Below, in pieces: positions 45,155 to 52,783 of a stretch of 64,000 bases of DNA (position 1 is its first letter; every line of letters begins with the position of its first letter). The notes beneath the pieces are model-generated. The model ran no database searches. It was not told where the DNA came from and saw only the letters and a list, made by a program, of their open reading frames with translations. A program made the translations under genes and the position numbers. The stretch comes from CAZAZQ01 sp964489705 (GTDB lineage Bacteria; Zixibacteria; MSB-5A5; GN15; FEB-12): assembly GCA_964489705.1 (NCBI GenBank), contig CAZAZQ010000001.1, positions 1 to 64,000 of the forward strand, given 5' to 3'.

Positions 45155-46138
45155 TTATCGGTCGTTTTCCACTCGCGCTTTAGCTGTCGCTGCCGCGTGA
45201 AGACGGCGATGCGATGCGAGAATACCAGTCACTTTGTCCACATAGGTGCGGGTCTCTTTGAACGGGGGGATGCCGCCGTGCCGTTCCACATTCCGCGGTC
45301 CGGCGTTATACGCCGCCAATGCCAAGCGGAGATCACCGAAACGCTCCAACAAGTCCTTGAAGTACTTGCTGCCGGCAAGAATATTTTCCCGCGGATCGAA
45401 GGCTTCCTTCACTCGGTAATCCTGCATGGTCGAGTCGGTCAGTTGCATCAACCCTTTCGCACCGGCGCGGGAAACGGCGTAGGGATCGCCGTTCGACTCG
45501 GCTTTGATGATGGCATAGATAACGGAGGAATCGAGCTTCGTCTCGCGCGCCGCCTCTTCAATGATATCGCCAAAACGAGCAAGAATCGGGTCGGTGGGAG
45601 AGGTGGTGCGGGAAGAAGCCGGTGAGGAGGCGGACGAAATTTTTCTGAAAGGAGTCCTTTCCGGAGAAAGCGGAATCGGCTTGGGCGAAGAAAGAGGCAG
45701 TTCCTGCTTGTGCCTCGGCAAGGGGATCGAATGAATATCCGGGCGAGAATCTTTCAGCTGCTGAATCGGCTTTTCTTCCGCTTTTTGACCGTACTGCACT
45801 TCAAGCACTTTCTCCAGCGATTGATACAGGACTTCCGAAATGGAGCCCTGCCCGCCGCGCGCCATCTTTCGAGCCAGTTCCATGTCGAACATTTGCATGA
45901 AAGTATCTTTGCCCAAGTTGTCCGAAAACAGTGCCCCTTCGTCAGCGGTGTCTTTCGGGATGGTTTTGCGCATGGTTTTCAGCAACTGGTACAAAAAGAG
46001 AGACTCAAACTCCTTGGTCACCTTCCGCAAGCGTTGTTTTTCCGTCTCAAGATCGGCGGATTCCGAGCGCTTGAGGTTTTCCAAACCGGTCGTCGGGAGA
46101 TACACCCCCGGCATTATTTTTGAAACGGGAGCCGTCAT
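45155..46138 (-). CDS. flgJ: FlgJ-like rod-binding protein fused to a lytic transglycosylase
   Basis: 327 residues. The N-terminal rod-binding part (about 25-115) contains FESLFLYQLLKTMRKTIPKD and DMELARKMARGG, as in FlgJ. After a Ser/Pro linker comes an SLT (GH23) transglycosylase domain with YAIIKAESNGDPYAVSRAGAKGLMQLTDST including the catalytic Glu and GLMQL, then AYNAGPRNVERHGGIPPF. Enteric FlgJ carries a GH73 glucosaminidase instead; SLT versions exist in other phyla. It opens the peptidoglycan for the rod and lies between flgI and flgN. Confidence 0.9.
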   Translation of the reverse strand: MTAPVSKIMPGVYLPTTGLENLKRSESADLETEKQRLRKVTKEFESLFLYQLLKTMRKTIPKDTADEGALFSDNLGKDTFMQMFDMELARKMARGGQGSISEVLYQSLEKVLEVQYGQKAEEKPIQQLKDSRPDIHSIPLPRHKQELPLSSPKPIPLSPERTPFRKISSASSPASSRTTSPTDPILARFGDIIEEAARETKLDSSVIYAIIKAESNGDPYAVSRAGAKGLMQLTDSTMQDYRVKEAFDPRENILAGSKYFKDLLERFGDLRLALAAYNAGPRNVERHGGIPPFKETRTYVDKVTGILASHRRLHAAATAKARVENDR

Positions 46139-46145
46139 GGTATCC

Positions 46146-47279
46146 TTACAATATGATTAACTCCGCTCGGAGAGCGCCGGCTTGCTTGAGAGCCTGGAAA
46201 ATGGCGATGATATCCCGAGGGGTCGCTCCGATTTTGTTCATGGCGTTGGCGATATCGGAAAGATAGACCTCTCCTTTCAGATGCACCACCCGAGCTTCTT
46301 GCTGCTCGACGCTGATTTGTGACTCTTGCGTGACGACCGTCTCTCCGGCACTGAAGGGCTGGGGTTGCGAAATGACCGGCGAGGACTGAATGTTGACCGT
46401 TATGGTGCCGTGGGCAATCGCCACCGGTTCGATGGTCACGTGCTGTCCCGCCACGATGGTGCCGGTCTTTTCGTTTATCACAACCCGCGCCGTGTTGTCC
46501 GGAACGATTTCCAGTTGGCCGATATCGGAGATGAATTTCATTCGGGCAGCCGGTTGTGCCAGAGAATCAGGAATCATCACCCGAATCGTGCCGCCGTCCA
46601 CCGGCAACGCCACCACCCCATAGATGATATTGATACGCTCGGCGATACGGTGAGCGGTAGTGTAGTCGGGATCATGCAAGGAGAGAAACAATTCCGATTC
46701 GTATTCTTCCAAGTCTTCCAGCGGACGAGTGATTTTTCCCCCTCCCGGTACTCTGCCGACCAACGTGTAGTTGTTTACAATTTTGTTTTCATCAATTTGG
46801 ACATTAAACCCGCCGATGGAAACCGGACCCTGAGCGACGGCTCGTACCACCCCATCAGGTCCCGCCAAGGGCGTCTGCAACAACGTTCCTCCCTGAAGCG
46901 AAGAAGCATCACCTAACGAAGAAACGGTGACATCGAAATATGAACCGGCGGTTTGGAAACTGGAAATCCGAGCTGTGACAATTACAGCGGCGACGTTTTT
47001 CACTTTCACCTTGTTGACATCAACCGTCAAGCCCATTCGTTCCATCATGTTGACCAACGATTGGGTGGTAAATTGCGTCCCGGTCCCGTCACCGGTGCCG
47101 TCCAGCCCAATCACCAAGCCGTATCCGATGAGGTCGACTTCTTGTTTGTTTTGAAAGGCGCAAATATCCTTGATGCGCACTTTCCCGGCGGTGACGGTTA
47201 CACCAAGGGCAAGAACCGCCACACCGCCCCAAAGAAACCCTTTCCACCATTTCCCTGTCGATTGAAACACGCGAGCCAT
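46146..47279 (-). CDS. flgI: Flagellar P-ring protein
   Basis: 377 residues with a signal peptide ending near residue 35. VRIKDICAFQNKQEVDLIGYGLVIGLDGTGDGTG and MERMGLTVDVNKVKVKNVAAVIVTA are the family core, and the C-terminus has LSDIANAMNKIGATPRDIIAIFQALKQAGAL. The P ring sits in the peptidoglycan, so the cell is diderm. It follows flgH by nine bases. Confidence 0.96.
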   Translation of the reverse strand: MARVFQSTGKWWKGFLWGGVAVLALGVTVTAGKVRIKDICAFQNKQEVDLIGYGLVIGLDGTGDGTGTQFTTQSLVNMMERMGLTVDVNKVKVKNVAAVIVTARISSFQTAGSYFDVTVSSLGDASSLQGGTLLQTPLAGPDGVVRAVAQGPVSIGGFNVQIDENKIVNNYTLVGRVPGGGKITRPLEDLEEYESELFLSLHDPDYTTAHRIAERINIIYGVVALPVDGGTIRVMIPDSLAQPAARMKFISDIGQLEIVPDNTARVVINEKTGTIVAGQHVTIEPVAIAHGTITVNIQSSPVISQPQPFSAGETVVTQESQISVEQQEARVVHLKGEVYLSDIANAMNKIGATPRDIIAIFQALKQAGALRAELIIL

Positions 47280-47288
47280 AACATTCTC

Positions 47289-47891
47289 CTAAAACAGCCA
47301 ATTGAGGAATCGCATCAACGGACCGGGCCGAGAACTGGTATTGGCATTTCCCTTGCCGGTATAATGGATTTCCGCATCGGCAATCAGGTATGAATCGATG
47401 GTGTTGTTGGAAGTAATATCTTTCTGCCGCACCACGCCGGTAAGGGTCAGGGTTTCCCTATCACCGGAAATACCGATAGTCCGGGAACCTTCCACCACCA
47501 AGTCACCGTTGGGCTTGACCTCCACCACCGTCACCGACATTTTCGCCCGCAAGCTCCCGTTGCGGATGTTTTCCCCTTTCCCATCATGGGTTCCCTTGCT
47601 GCTGCCGCTGATACCGAACAGCGGCAGGAACCGCAACGTCCCGGTGCCGGGTCCTCCGCTGGTGCTGAACTTAGTAGTCTTTTCGGTCTTGGTCTGCACC
47701 TGTTGGGAGGCTCGGTTCTGCTCGTAGATGAGCACCGTCAAAATATCGCCCACTTCGTGAGCTTTGATGTCGGTAAAAAGCGACTGATTCTTGCCGAAAT
47801 CATCACCCCGCAACTTGAGGGTAAACGGCAAAAGCAACAACACCAGTAAAATGATGACCGTTTTTTTGTACTTCATATCTTGCACTCCCAT
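47289..47891 (-). CDS. flgH: Flagellar L-ring protein
   Basis: 200 residues with an N-terminal export signal. The family core reads SLFTDIKAHEVGDILTVLIYEQNRASQ and later MSVTVVEVKPNGDLVVEGSRTIGISGDRETLTLTGVVRQKDI. No lipobox Cys is visible in the signal peptide, whereas enteric FlgH is a lipoprotein. The L ring lies in the outer membrane. Confidence 0.93.
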   Translation of the reverse strand: MGVQDMKYKKTVIILLVLLLLPFTLKLRGDDFGKNQSLFTDIKAHEVGDILTVLIYEQNRASQQVQTKTEKTTKFSTSGGPGTGTLRFLPLFGISGSSKGTHDGKGENIRNGSLRAKMSVTVVEVKPNGDLVVEGSRTIGISGDRETLTLTGVVRQKDITSNNTIDSYLIADAEIHYTGKGNANTSSRPGPLMRFLNWLF

Positions 47892-47901
47892 GCCCCGGTT
47901 G

Positions 47902-48594
47902 TCACGGGTCTACCGCGACGACCGAACCGTCAACGACCCGAGCGAGGATAATCTTGCCCGAGCCTTTATTTTTCACCTTCACATAATCCCCCGCCATCCC
48001 GGTTTGCAACGCCACCCCGACCGCTGTTATCCGACACAACCCGTTCACATAAACAATCGAGACTTCTTTCCCTGCTTCGATATCGGGAATCGGTTCAATT
48101 GCCGCCGCGGTGAGAATCATCCCTCGGCGCAGGTTGCGGCGGGCGCGGTAGCCCTCAATTTCGGTGATATCTTGAAGGGGACGTTCGTGAAGATTGGTAA
48201 CTTCCATACGGCGGAGGGTAAGTTTGTCCGCACTCAGCGGCTCGTGACTGCGGATTTTCTCAGCCACCGTGAGTACCTCCGCAAACTGCTTTATCTTCAT
48301 TCGTACCTGCCCGCTTTCCACCTCTTTGCCACCGTCCCAGACTTTGACGTTTACGCTGAACAGCCCCAGCGGCTCTTTCTGCGTCAGGGGATAAATGGTG
48401 ATATCATCCGGCGAAACGGTCGGCGTCTTGAGCCGGTTGGAAAGCACCTCTATCCGGTAGGTGGAGGTGTCCAGACGATACATGGCAAACATCTTCTGCA
48501 CAATCGCCTCGTCGCACGGCATCGGCGGCGCGGCGGCAAAAGCCGTGATCATCGTCAACAGCCAGAGCAGTATCGAAATTTTAAGCCAGCGCAT
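47902..48594 (-). CDS. flgA: FlgA, P-ring assembly chaperone
   Basis: About 230 residues from MRWLKISILLWLL, a signal peptide. I prefer this ATG because it avoids overlap with flgG and follows AGAGG. The C-terminal SAF-type domain is visible as VTVAEKIRSHEPLSADKLTLRRME, RRNLRRGMILTAAAIEPIP and a final VKNKGSGKIILARVVDGSVVAV. Located between flgG and flgH, the usual place for this chaperone in many non-enteric bacteria. Confidence 0.87.
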   Translation of the reverse strand: MRWLKISILLWLLTMITAFAAAPPMPCDEAIVQKMFAMYRLDTSTYRIEVLSNRLKTPTVSPDDITIYPLTQKEPLGLFSVNVKVWDGGKEVESGQVRMKIKQFAEVLTVAEKIRSHEPLSADKLTLRRMEVTNLHERPLQDITEIEGYRARRNLRRGMILTAAAIEPIPDIEAGKEVSIVYVNGLCRITAVGVALQTGMAGDYVKVKNKGSGKIILARVVDGSVVAVDP

Positions 48595-48601
48595 GAGTAA
48601 C

Positions 48602-49390
48602 CTACCTCTTGAGATTGTTGGCAATTCCCGCCATATCGTCGGCGGTTTGAATCGCCTTGGAGTTGATTTCATACGAACGCTGGGCGACAATCATATTGAC
48701 CATCTCGTCGACTACTTTGACGTTGGACATCTCGAGGTATCCCTGATCAATCTGCCCCAACCCGTTCTGAGTGGGAATGTCGGTAATGGGGTCGCCGGAA
48801 GCTCCGGTCGGTACCAGCAGGTTGCGACCGATTGCCATTAACCCAGCCGGATTGATGAACCGCGCCAATTCCAGTTGGCCGATTTGAGACGGTTCTTCCT
48901 GACCGCTTATCATCACCTCCACAACGCCATCGGAGCCGATGGAAATGGAGGTCGCATTTTCCGGCACGGTGATTTCCGGAAGAAGGTAGAACCCGTCGCT
49001 GGTGACAATCCGCCCGTCGGCGGAGAGCTTGAAAGCTCCGTCACGGGTGTATGCGGTGGTGCCGTCGGGATATTGTACTTGAAAAAAACCGTCGCCGGAA
49101 ATGGCGAGATCGAGCGGGTTGCCGGTCGACATCAGGTTCCCTTCGCTGTAGTGACGAACCGTCGCTGAGACTCGGGTTCCATACCCGACCGCCAAGCCGG
49201 TGGGCAACTCGGTGCCGATAGCCGAAGCACTGCCGGCGCGGCGGTAGTTTTGATAGAGAACATCTTGAAACTCCACCCGGCTTTCCTTGAAGCCGGTGGT
49301 GTTCACGTTCGCCAGATTGTTGGCGATGTTATCGACGTTCATCTGTTGCGCCGCCATTCCGGAGGCAGCGGTACGCATTGCTTTTATCAT
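48602..49390 (-). CDS. flgG: Flagellar distal rod protein
   Basis: 262 residues, normal. IKAMRTAASGMAAQQMNVDNIANNLANVNTTGFKESRVEFQDVLYQ at the N-terminus and YLEMSNVKVVDEMVNMIVAQRSYEINSKAIQTADDMAGIANNL at the C-terminus are textbook FlgG. It follows flgF by 46 nt. Confidence 0.97.
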   Translation of the reverse strand: MIKAMRTAASGMAAQQMNVDNIANNLANVNTTGFKESRVEFQDVLYQNYRRAGSASAIGTELPTGLAVGYGTRVSATVRHYSEGNLMSTGNPLDLAISGDGFFQVQYPDGTTAYTRDGAFKLSADGRIVTSDGFYLLPEITVPENATSISIGSDGVVEVMISGQEEPSQIGQLELARFINPAGLMAIGRNLLVPTGASGDPITDIPTQNGLGQIDQGYLEMSNVKVVDEMVNMIVAQRSYEINSKAIQTADDMAGIANNLKR

Positions 49391-49436
49391 CCTATCGTAC
49401 TCCTCCTATGTGTCCCACACATTTGTTCCCACACGG

Positions 49437-50168
49437 CTAACTCCGCTTGCCGACCCGGTTAAAGAGATGTTCCAAAGAACGATCCTGGGTCTGCATAGCT
49501 CGGGCGTTCGCCTCATATTCACGAAAGGAAATAATCATGTCGATCATTTCCCGAACGATATCCACGTTTGCCGTTTCCACGTATCCCTGCCGAATCGTCG
49601 AGGTCGTCACCGGAATGAGCTCCGCCGAATCGGGAAGAGCATACATTGAGTCCCCGATTTTTTGCAGGGCGGTCAAATCCTCCACGGTCTTGGGAACTAT
49701 CCGACTGACAACAAAGCCGTCTACTTCCACCTCGCCGGATTGAGAGACCGTCACCTTGCCGTTACCGACTTCAATCGGTCCTCCTTCACCCAACACCAAC
49801 GCTCCGCCGGGGAAAATGAGAAATCCGTCGCTGTTGACGGTGAACGAGCCGGCTCGGGTCAACGCTCGGGTGCCGTCCGCCAGCTCCAGCGTAAAGAAGC
49901 CGTCTCCGTCAATGGCGAGATCCAGCGGGTTGCCGGTCTTGTCGAAAGCCCCGGGGGAATAATCGGTGTAGAGCTCGTCGACCATAGGCTGTTCCCAATC
50001 GGACCTTCGGGGAGCCATCTTTTGTTCCGCCTTCGAGAGCTCTTTGGTAAAGAGCATATCCCGCTTGAAACCGGGGGTGCTGACGTTGGCGATATTGTTT
50101 GCCGTCAGCTCTTGCTTTTTTATTCTGGGAATCATCCCAGACGCCGATGTATACAATCCTTTAATCAC
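49437..50168 (-). CDS. flgF: Flagellar rod protein FlgF
   Basis: 243 residues. The start is GTG at 50166-50168, placed after GGAGG, because the conserved rod motif (IKGLYTSASGMIPRIKKQELTANNIANVSTPGFKRDM) begins there; the longer frame adds unrelated residues. The C-terminus has YVETANVDIVREMIDMIISFREYEANARAMQTQDRS. Slightly shorter than flgG and preceding it, as usual. First gene of the flagellar run; a sigma-54-like promoter lies just upstream. Confidence 0.93.
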   Translation of the reverse strand: MIKGLYTSASGMIPRIKKQELTANNIANVSTPGFKRDMLFTKELSKAEQKMAPRRSDWEQPMVDELYTDYSPGAFDKTGNPLDLAIDGDGFFTLELADGTRALTRAGSFTVNSDGFLIFPGGALVLGEGGPIEVGNGKVTVSQSGEVEVDGFVVSRIVPKTVEDLTALQKIGDSMYALPDSAELIPVTTSTIRQGYVETANVDIVREMIDMIISFREYEANARAMQTQDRSLEHLFNRVGKRS

Positions 50169-50191
50169 ACTATCCTCCGCTTTGTGGTAAA

Positions 50192-50207
50192 GCATCTCGT
50201 ATGCCAA
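50192..50207 (-). promoter_or_regulatory. Sigma-54-like promoter of the flgF operon
   Basis: Minus strand TTGGCATACGAGATGCT: GG (50204-50205) and GC (50192-50193) are exactly ten bases apart, with TTGGCA at -24 and ATGC at -12 (consensus TTGGCAC-N5-TTGC). The start of transcription would be near 50181, leaving a very short leader. About 50 bp further upstream is a perfect 12-bp palindrome GACGGCGCCGTC (50257-50268) that could be an activator site. Confidence 0.45.
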
Positions 50208-50336
50208 ACTGACAAAGTCGGTTCTATTTCATTGAGGGACACTTAGTTAGGGATGTGACGGCGCCGTCGTGCGGACGCTTTTCCGCTCTTTTGAGGGAAG
50301 GAATTTCTTGACGGGGAGGAAATATTTTCTGGAAAT

Positions 50337-50549
50337 CTATTCGTTCAAACGGGCGTATTTTGCTCTGGTGCGGTCAATCAACTTGTCTACCGCAGCGTTG
50401 AAATGCTCTTCGTTGCAGTACTCGCCGTTTGATTTACGGTACAAGGGACAGTCGGTCTTGTAACCGAAACATTTCAGCTCTTCGGCAAGGTAACACGCCT
50501 TGATATAGGCGCATCTTTCAGCTTTTTTCAGTGTCTTCCTATGCCGCAT
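50337..50549 (-). CDS. Small cysteine-rich protein of unknown function
   Basis: About 70 residues from the ATG at 50549. Five Cys in a regular spacing (C-x5-C-x7-C-x6-C-x10-C within ERCAYIKACYLAEELKCFGYK and DCPLYRKSNGEYCNEEHF) suggest a metal-binding or disulfide fold. It is transcribed toward flgF. No ribosome site is evident. A sequence fitting the sigma-28 -10 (GCCGATAT, 50557-50564) lies just upstream, too close for a normal leader. I do not recognise a function. Confidence 0.5.
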   Translation of the reverse strand: MRHRKTLKKAERCAYIKACYLAEELKCFGYKTDCPLYRKSNGEYCNEEHFNAAVDKLIDRTRAKYARLNE

Positions 50550-50851
50550 GAGGGAAATATCGGCAAGAACCCTTGAAAATATGAGCTTTTCCGGCAGAAA
50601 AAATACAACTGTTATAGTTATATTTCCGTTTTGCCATGAAATTGAATCTCTTTGCAACCTCGATACGGGCTGCGGAAAAACCGCTTGCCTAACGACGGCG
50701 GGAATATTATATTCTGAAGAATTAAAGTAGTGGACAATCAAGTACTTACAGCACCTTTACACGTCCAAACCTAAGAGTGTAGAGAAAAAAATCTTTTAAG
50801 AGCAATTTGCACTGTTTTTGCTATGTCTTCTTAGAAGAAGAGGATTACACT

Positions 50852-51616
50852 ATGCGCAGAAAAATCTTGTTTTTTATGACCTTTCTCCTTGTTGCCGTTT
50901 CGACGGGATATGGACAGCAATTTCGGGATGATCCCGGCGTCCTCGATACGGTGTATATCGATTCGGTAGTGAGTTTCAACATCGACGGATCGGGGATTGT
51001 CCCGGTCTACTTTTACAATGACGAACCCCTCGCCGGAATTGAAGTGACTCTTATCTGGGACTCTCCCGACATCGTCCTCGATTCGTTTTCGTTCGTCGAT
51101 TCGCGGGTGGCACAAACCTATTTCCACGGCTATTCCACCGATACCAACACCGTCATTATTTACAGCTTCCCTGTGTCGCCCGAACCTCTTATCCAACCGG
51201 GCAACGGCTTGTTGGGGAAACTTTATTTCTCTTACCAGTTGACTATCACTCCACAGCTTGTCACCATCGACAGTGTGACCATCATCGACAATGACGTCAT
51301 GCACACCGTTATGTTCTCCGACGAAAACAACAACGCCTTCAAACCCCAATTCAAAAAAGGATACTTGGATATTCAAGAGTACACCAGTTGCTGTATCGGA
51401 GACCGGGGGAATGTCGACAATGACGAAAGCGATTTGGTGAACGTTGCCGACGTTACCTATTTGGTTGCGTTTCTCTTCCAGGGCGGCGCAGAGCCGGTCT
51501 GTACCCCCGAAGGAAACGTCGACGGTGACCCAGACGAACTGGTCAACATTGCCGACCTGACCTACCTTATCGCTTTCCTCTGGCGCGGCGGAGATCCACC
51601 TCCCCCATGCCAATAA
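50852..51616 (+). CDS. Secreted cohesin-like / dockerin-like protein
   Basis: 254 residues. A signal peptide (about 1-21) precedes a beta-rich domain of about 150 residues similar in layout to cohesin-type domains (GIEVTLIWDSPDIVLDSFSF; GNGLLGKLYFSYQ). At the C-terminus, after a CC pair, are two dockerin-like repeats, each with an Asp/Asn-rich loop and a LVNVADVTYLVAFLFQGG-type helix; the second reads DELVNIADLTYLIAFLWRGG. It probably binds calcium outside the cell. The ATG chosen starts the signal peptide and follows GAGG. It ends in a strong terminator. Confidence 0.8.
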   Translation: MRRKILFFMTFLLVAVSTGYGQQFRDDPGVLDTVYIDSVVSFNIDGSGIVPVYFYNDEPLAGIEVTLIWDSPDIVLDSFSFVDSRVAQTYFHGYSTDTNTVIIYSFPVSPEPLIQPGNGLLGKLYFSYQLTITPQLVTIDSVTIIDNDVMHTVMFSDENNNAFKPQFKKGYLDIQEYTSCCIGDRGNVDNDESDLVNVADVTYLVAFLFQGGAEPVCTPEGNVDGDPDELVNIADLTYLIAFLWRGGDPPPPCQ

Positions 51617-51640
51617 GCACCGCTGCATAGAAAAGCAAAC

Positions 51641-51675
51641 CAGCCTTCGGCGCCTTTCGTCGAAGGCTGTTTTTT
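51641..51675 (+). terminator. Rho-independent terminator after the dockerin-like gene
   Basis: CAGCCTTCG (51641-51649) pairs with CGAAGGCTG (51661-51669), followed by six Ts. Confidence 0.9.
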
Positions 51676-51763
51676 GAAAAAAATCAAAAAAATTCCTTTT
51701 TCTTGCGCGGTTTATTCCCGGCATTATCTCCAATGCCGCCTTTTGTCTGGAGAAACATATCCA

Positions 51764-51873
51764 TTTTACGAATTTGAAGGCGCCGATTCGTAAAAAGCTA
51801 ACCCATCTTAACCTTATGCCGCCGAATTAGTTACCGCATCCGCCCTCGAAATTCGTAAAAACAATTCGTAAAA
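51764..51873 (+). repeat. Four copies of ATTCGTAAAA, candidate activator-binding array
   Basis: The 10-mer ATTCGTAAAA occurs at 51786-51795, 51851-51860 and 51864-51873, and inverted (TTTTACGAAT) at 51764-51773. The first two form a perfect inverted repeat with a 12-bp spacer; the last two are direct with a 13-bp period. All lie about 105-215 bp upstream of the sigma-54 -24 element at 51977, the usual range for enhancer sites of sigma-54 activators. Confidence 0.65.
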
Positions 51874-51976
51874 GCTCTGGTCGGTTTAGGTGTTATGACA
51901 GGAATTGACGCTCTGGCGGTTTCGCTATCCCATTGTCTTACACCGAATTACAAAATACTATGCGAATCGAATGCGA

Positions 51977-51993
51977 TTGGCAAGCTATTTGCA
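51977..51993 (+). promoter_or_regulatory. Sigma-54 promoter of the secreted repeat-protein genes
   Basis: TTGGCAAGCTATTTGCA matches the consensus TTGGCACG-N4-TTGCA with a single difference (A for C). GG and GC are exactly ten bases apart. Transcription should begin near 52004 and run about 270 nt before the first secreted-protein start. Confidence 0.75.
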
Positions 51994-52121
51994 TAAAAAT
52001 GCAATGCGAAAGGTGAGTGACTGCAATGCGAAGGTGTTCTATTCGCACTCCTTTTGTTGGTTGGGTTGAGCGGTTGGTGGAGTTCGGGCATTTGCCACCC
52101 CCCTCATAATGCCCGCAGGAA

Positions 52122-52151
52122 GGGAGCAGGTTTTGGGACGGACCTGCTCCC
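52122..52151 (+). promoter_or_regulatory. Stable hairpin in the leader of the secreted repeat-protein genes
   Basis: GGGAGCAGGT (52122-52131) pairs perfectly with ACCTGCTCCC (52142-52151) over a ten-base loop. No U tract follows. It lies in the transcript between the sigma-54 start and the first gene and could act as an attenuator or stabiliser. Confidence 0.5.
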
Positions 52152-52276
52152 GGGAAAAAGACGGTGCGAAAGCAGAAGTGACCGAATGAATCAATTTGAG
52201 AACACAATGCGAAAGATACCAAGCAATTACAAATACATCCACACGCAAACCTTAACCTCACAAAAAGGAGAACAAG

Positions 52277-52681
52277 ATGAGAAAAGCTGCTATCCTGTTG
52301 AGCGTTGCTCTCTTCGGTGTGATGCTGCTTTCAGTGAGTGTTTACGCTGGCAGCACCGATCCCAACAAGCCGAAACCATGGCTTGATGACACCAGTTGGG
52401 GCGATCCAGTCCACAATAGCGGCGATGACACCGGTTGGGGCGTGCCAATTGACCGAGTGAGCGGCAAAAACAGCGGTTCCTTTGCCACCGGCAGTACCGA
52501 CCCGAACAAACCCAAGCCGTGGCTCGATGACACCAGTTGGGGTGAGCCGGTCGACCAGGGCGGTGACGACAGCGGTTGGGGCGAGCCAATTGTCCGAGAC
52601 TATGGAAACAACAGCACTCTAATTGACATCTTCTTTCAGTATTTCTTCCTCAAGTTTTTATCAGGGGATGGAATAAAATAG
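52277..52681 (+). CDS. Small secreted protein with two GSTDPNKPKPW / GDDxGWG repeats (A)
   Basis: 134 residues; AAGGAG stands six bases before the ATG. A signal peptide (MRKAAILLSVALFGVMLLSV, cleavage after A-Y-A near 24) leads into two tandem units. Each begins GSTDPNKPKPWLDDTSWG(D/E)PV and ends with GDD(T/S)GWG(V/E)P. A Ser/Gly linker (RVSGKNSGSFAT) separates them. The last 22 residues are strongly hydrophobic and aromatic (IDIFFQYFFLKFL). No known family recognised. The neighbouring gene is a close copy, and both lie behind a sigma-54 promoter, so they are likely secreted products of the TPR-AAA+ regulator's regulon and may be peptide precursors. Confidence 0.78.
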   Translation: MRKAAILLSVALFGVMLLSVSVYAGSTDPNKPKPWLDDTSWGDPVHNSGDDTGWGVPIDRVSGKNSGSFATGSTDPNKPKPWLDDTSWGEPVDQGGDDSGWGEPIVRDYGNNSTLIDIFFQYFFLKFLSGDGIK

Positions 52682-52783
52682 GAGGTTTGTCTTATACCCC
52701 GGGTGGCGGGTACAAAATGCTCGCCGCCCACCATATGAAGAGGAAATAACCGTAAGCCTTTAAGCCAAACAAAGGAGAACAAG

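Larger units (their letters stand above)
51960..52212 (+). repeat. Recurrent ATGCGA motif around the sigma-54 start site
   Basis: ATGCGA occurs at 51960, 51971, 52004, 52026 and 52207. Two copies are part of an 11-bp direct repeat TGCAATGCGAA (52000-52010 and 52022-52032) with a 22-bp period, about two helical turns. They may be operator sites or chance. Confidence 0.4.

Noticed and set aside
50790..50840. TTTGCACTGTTTTTGC, a sigma-54-like element before the dockerin-like gene
   Set aside because: The essential GG of the -24 element is TG, so a chance match is more likely.
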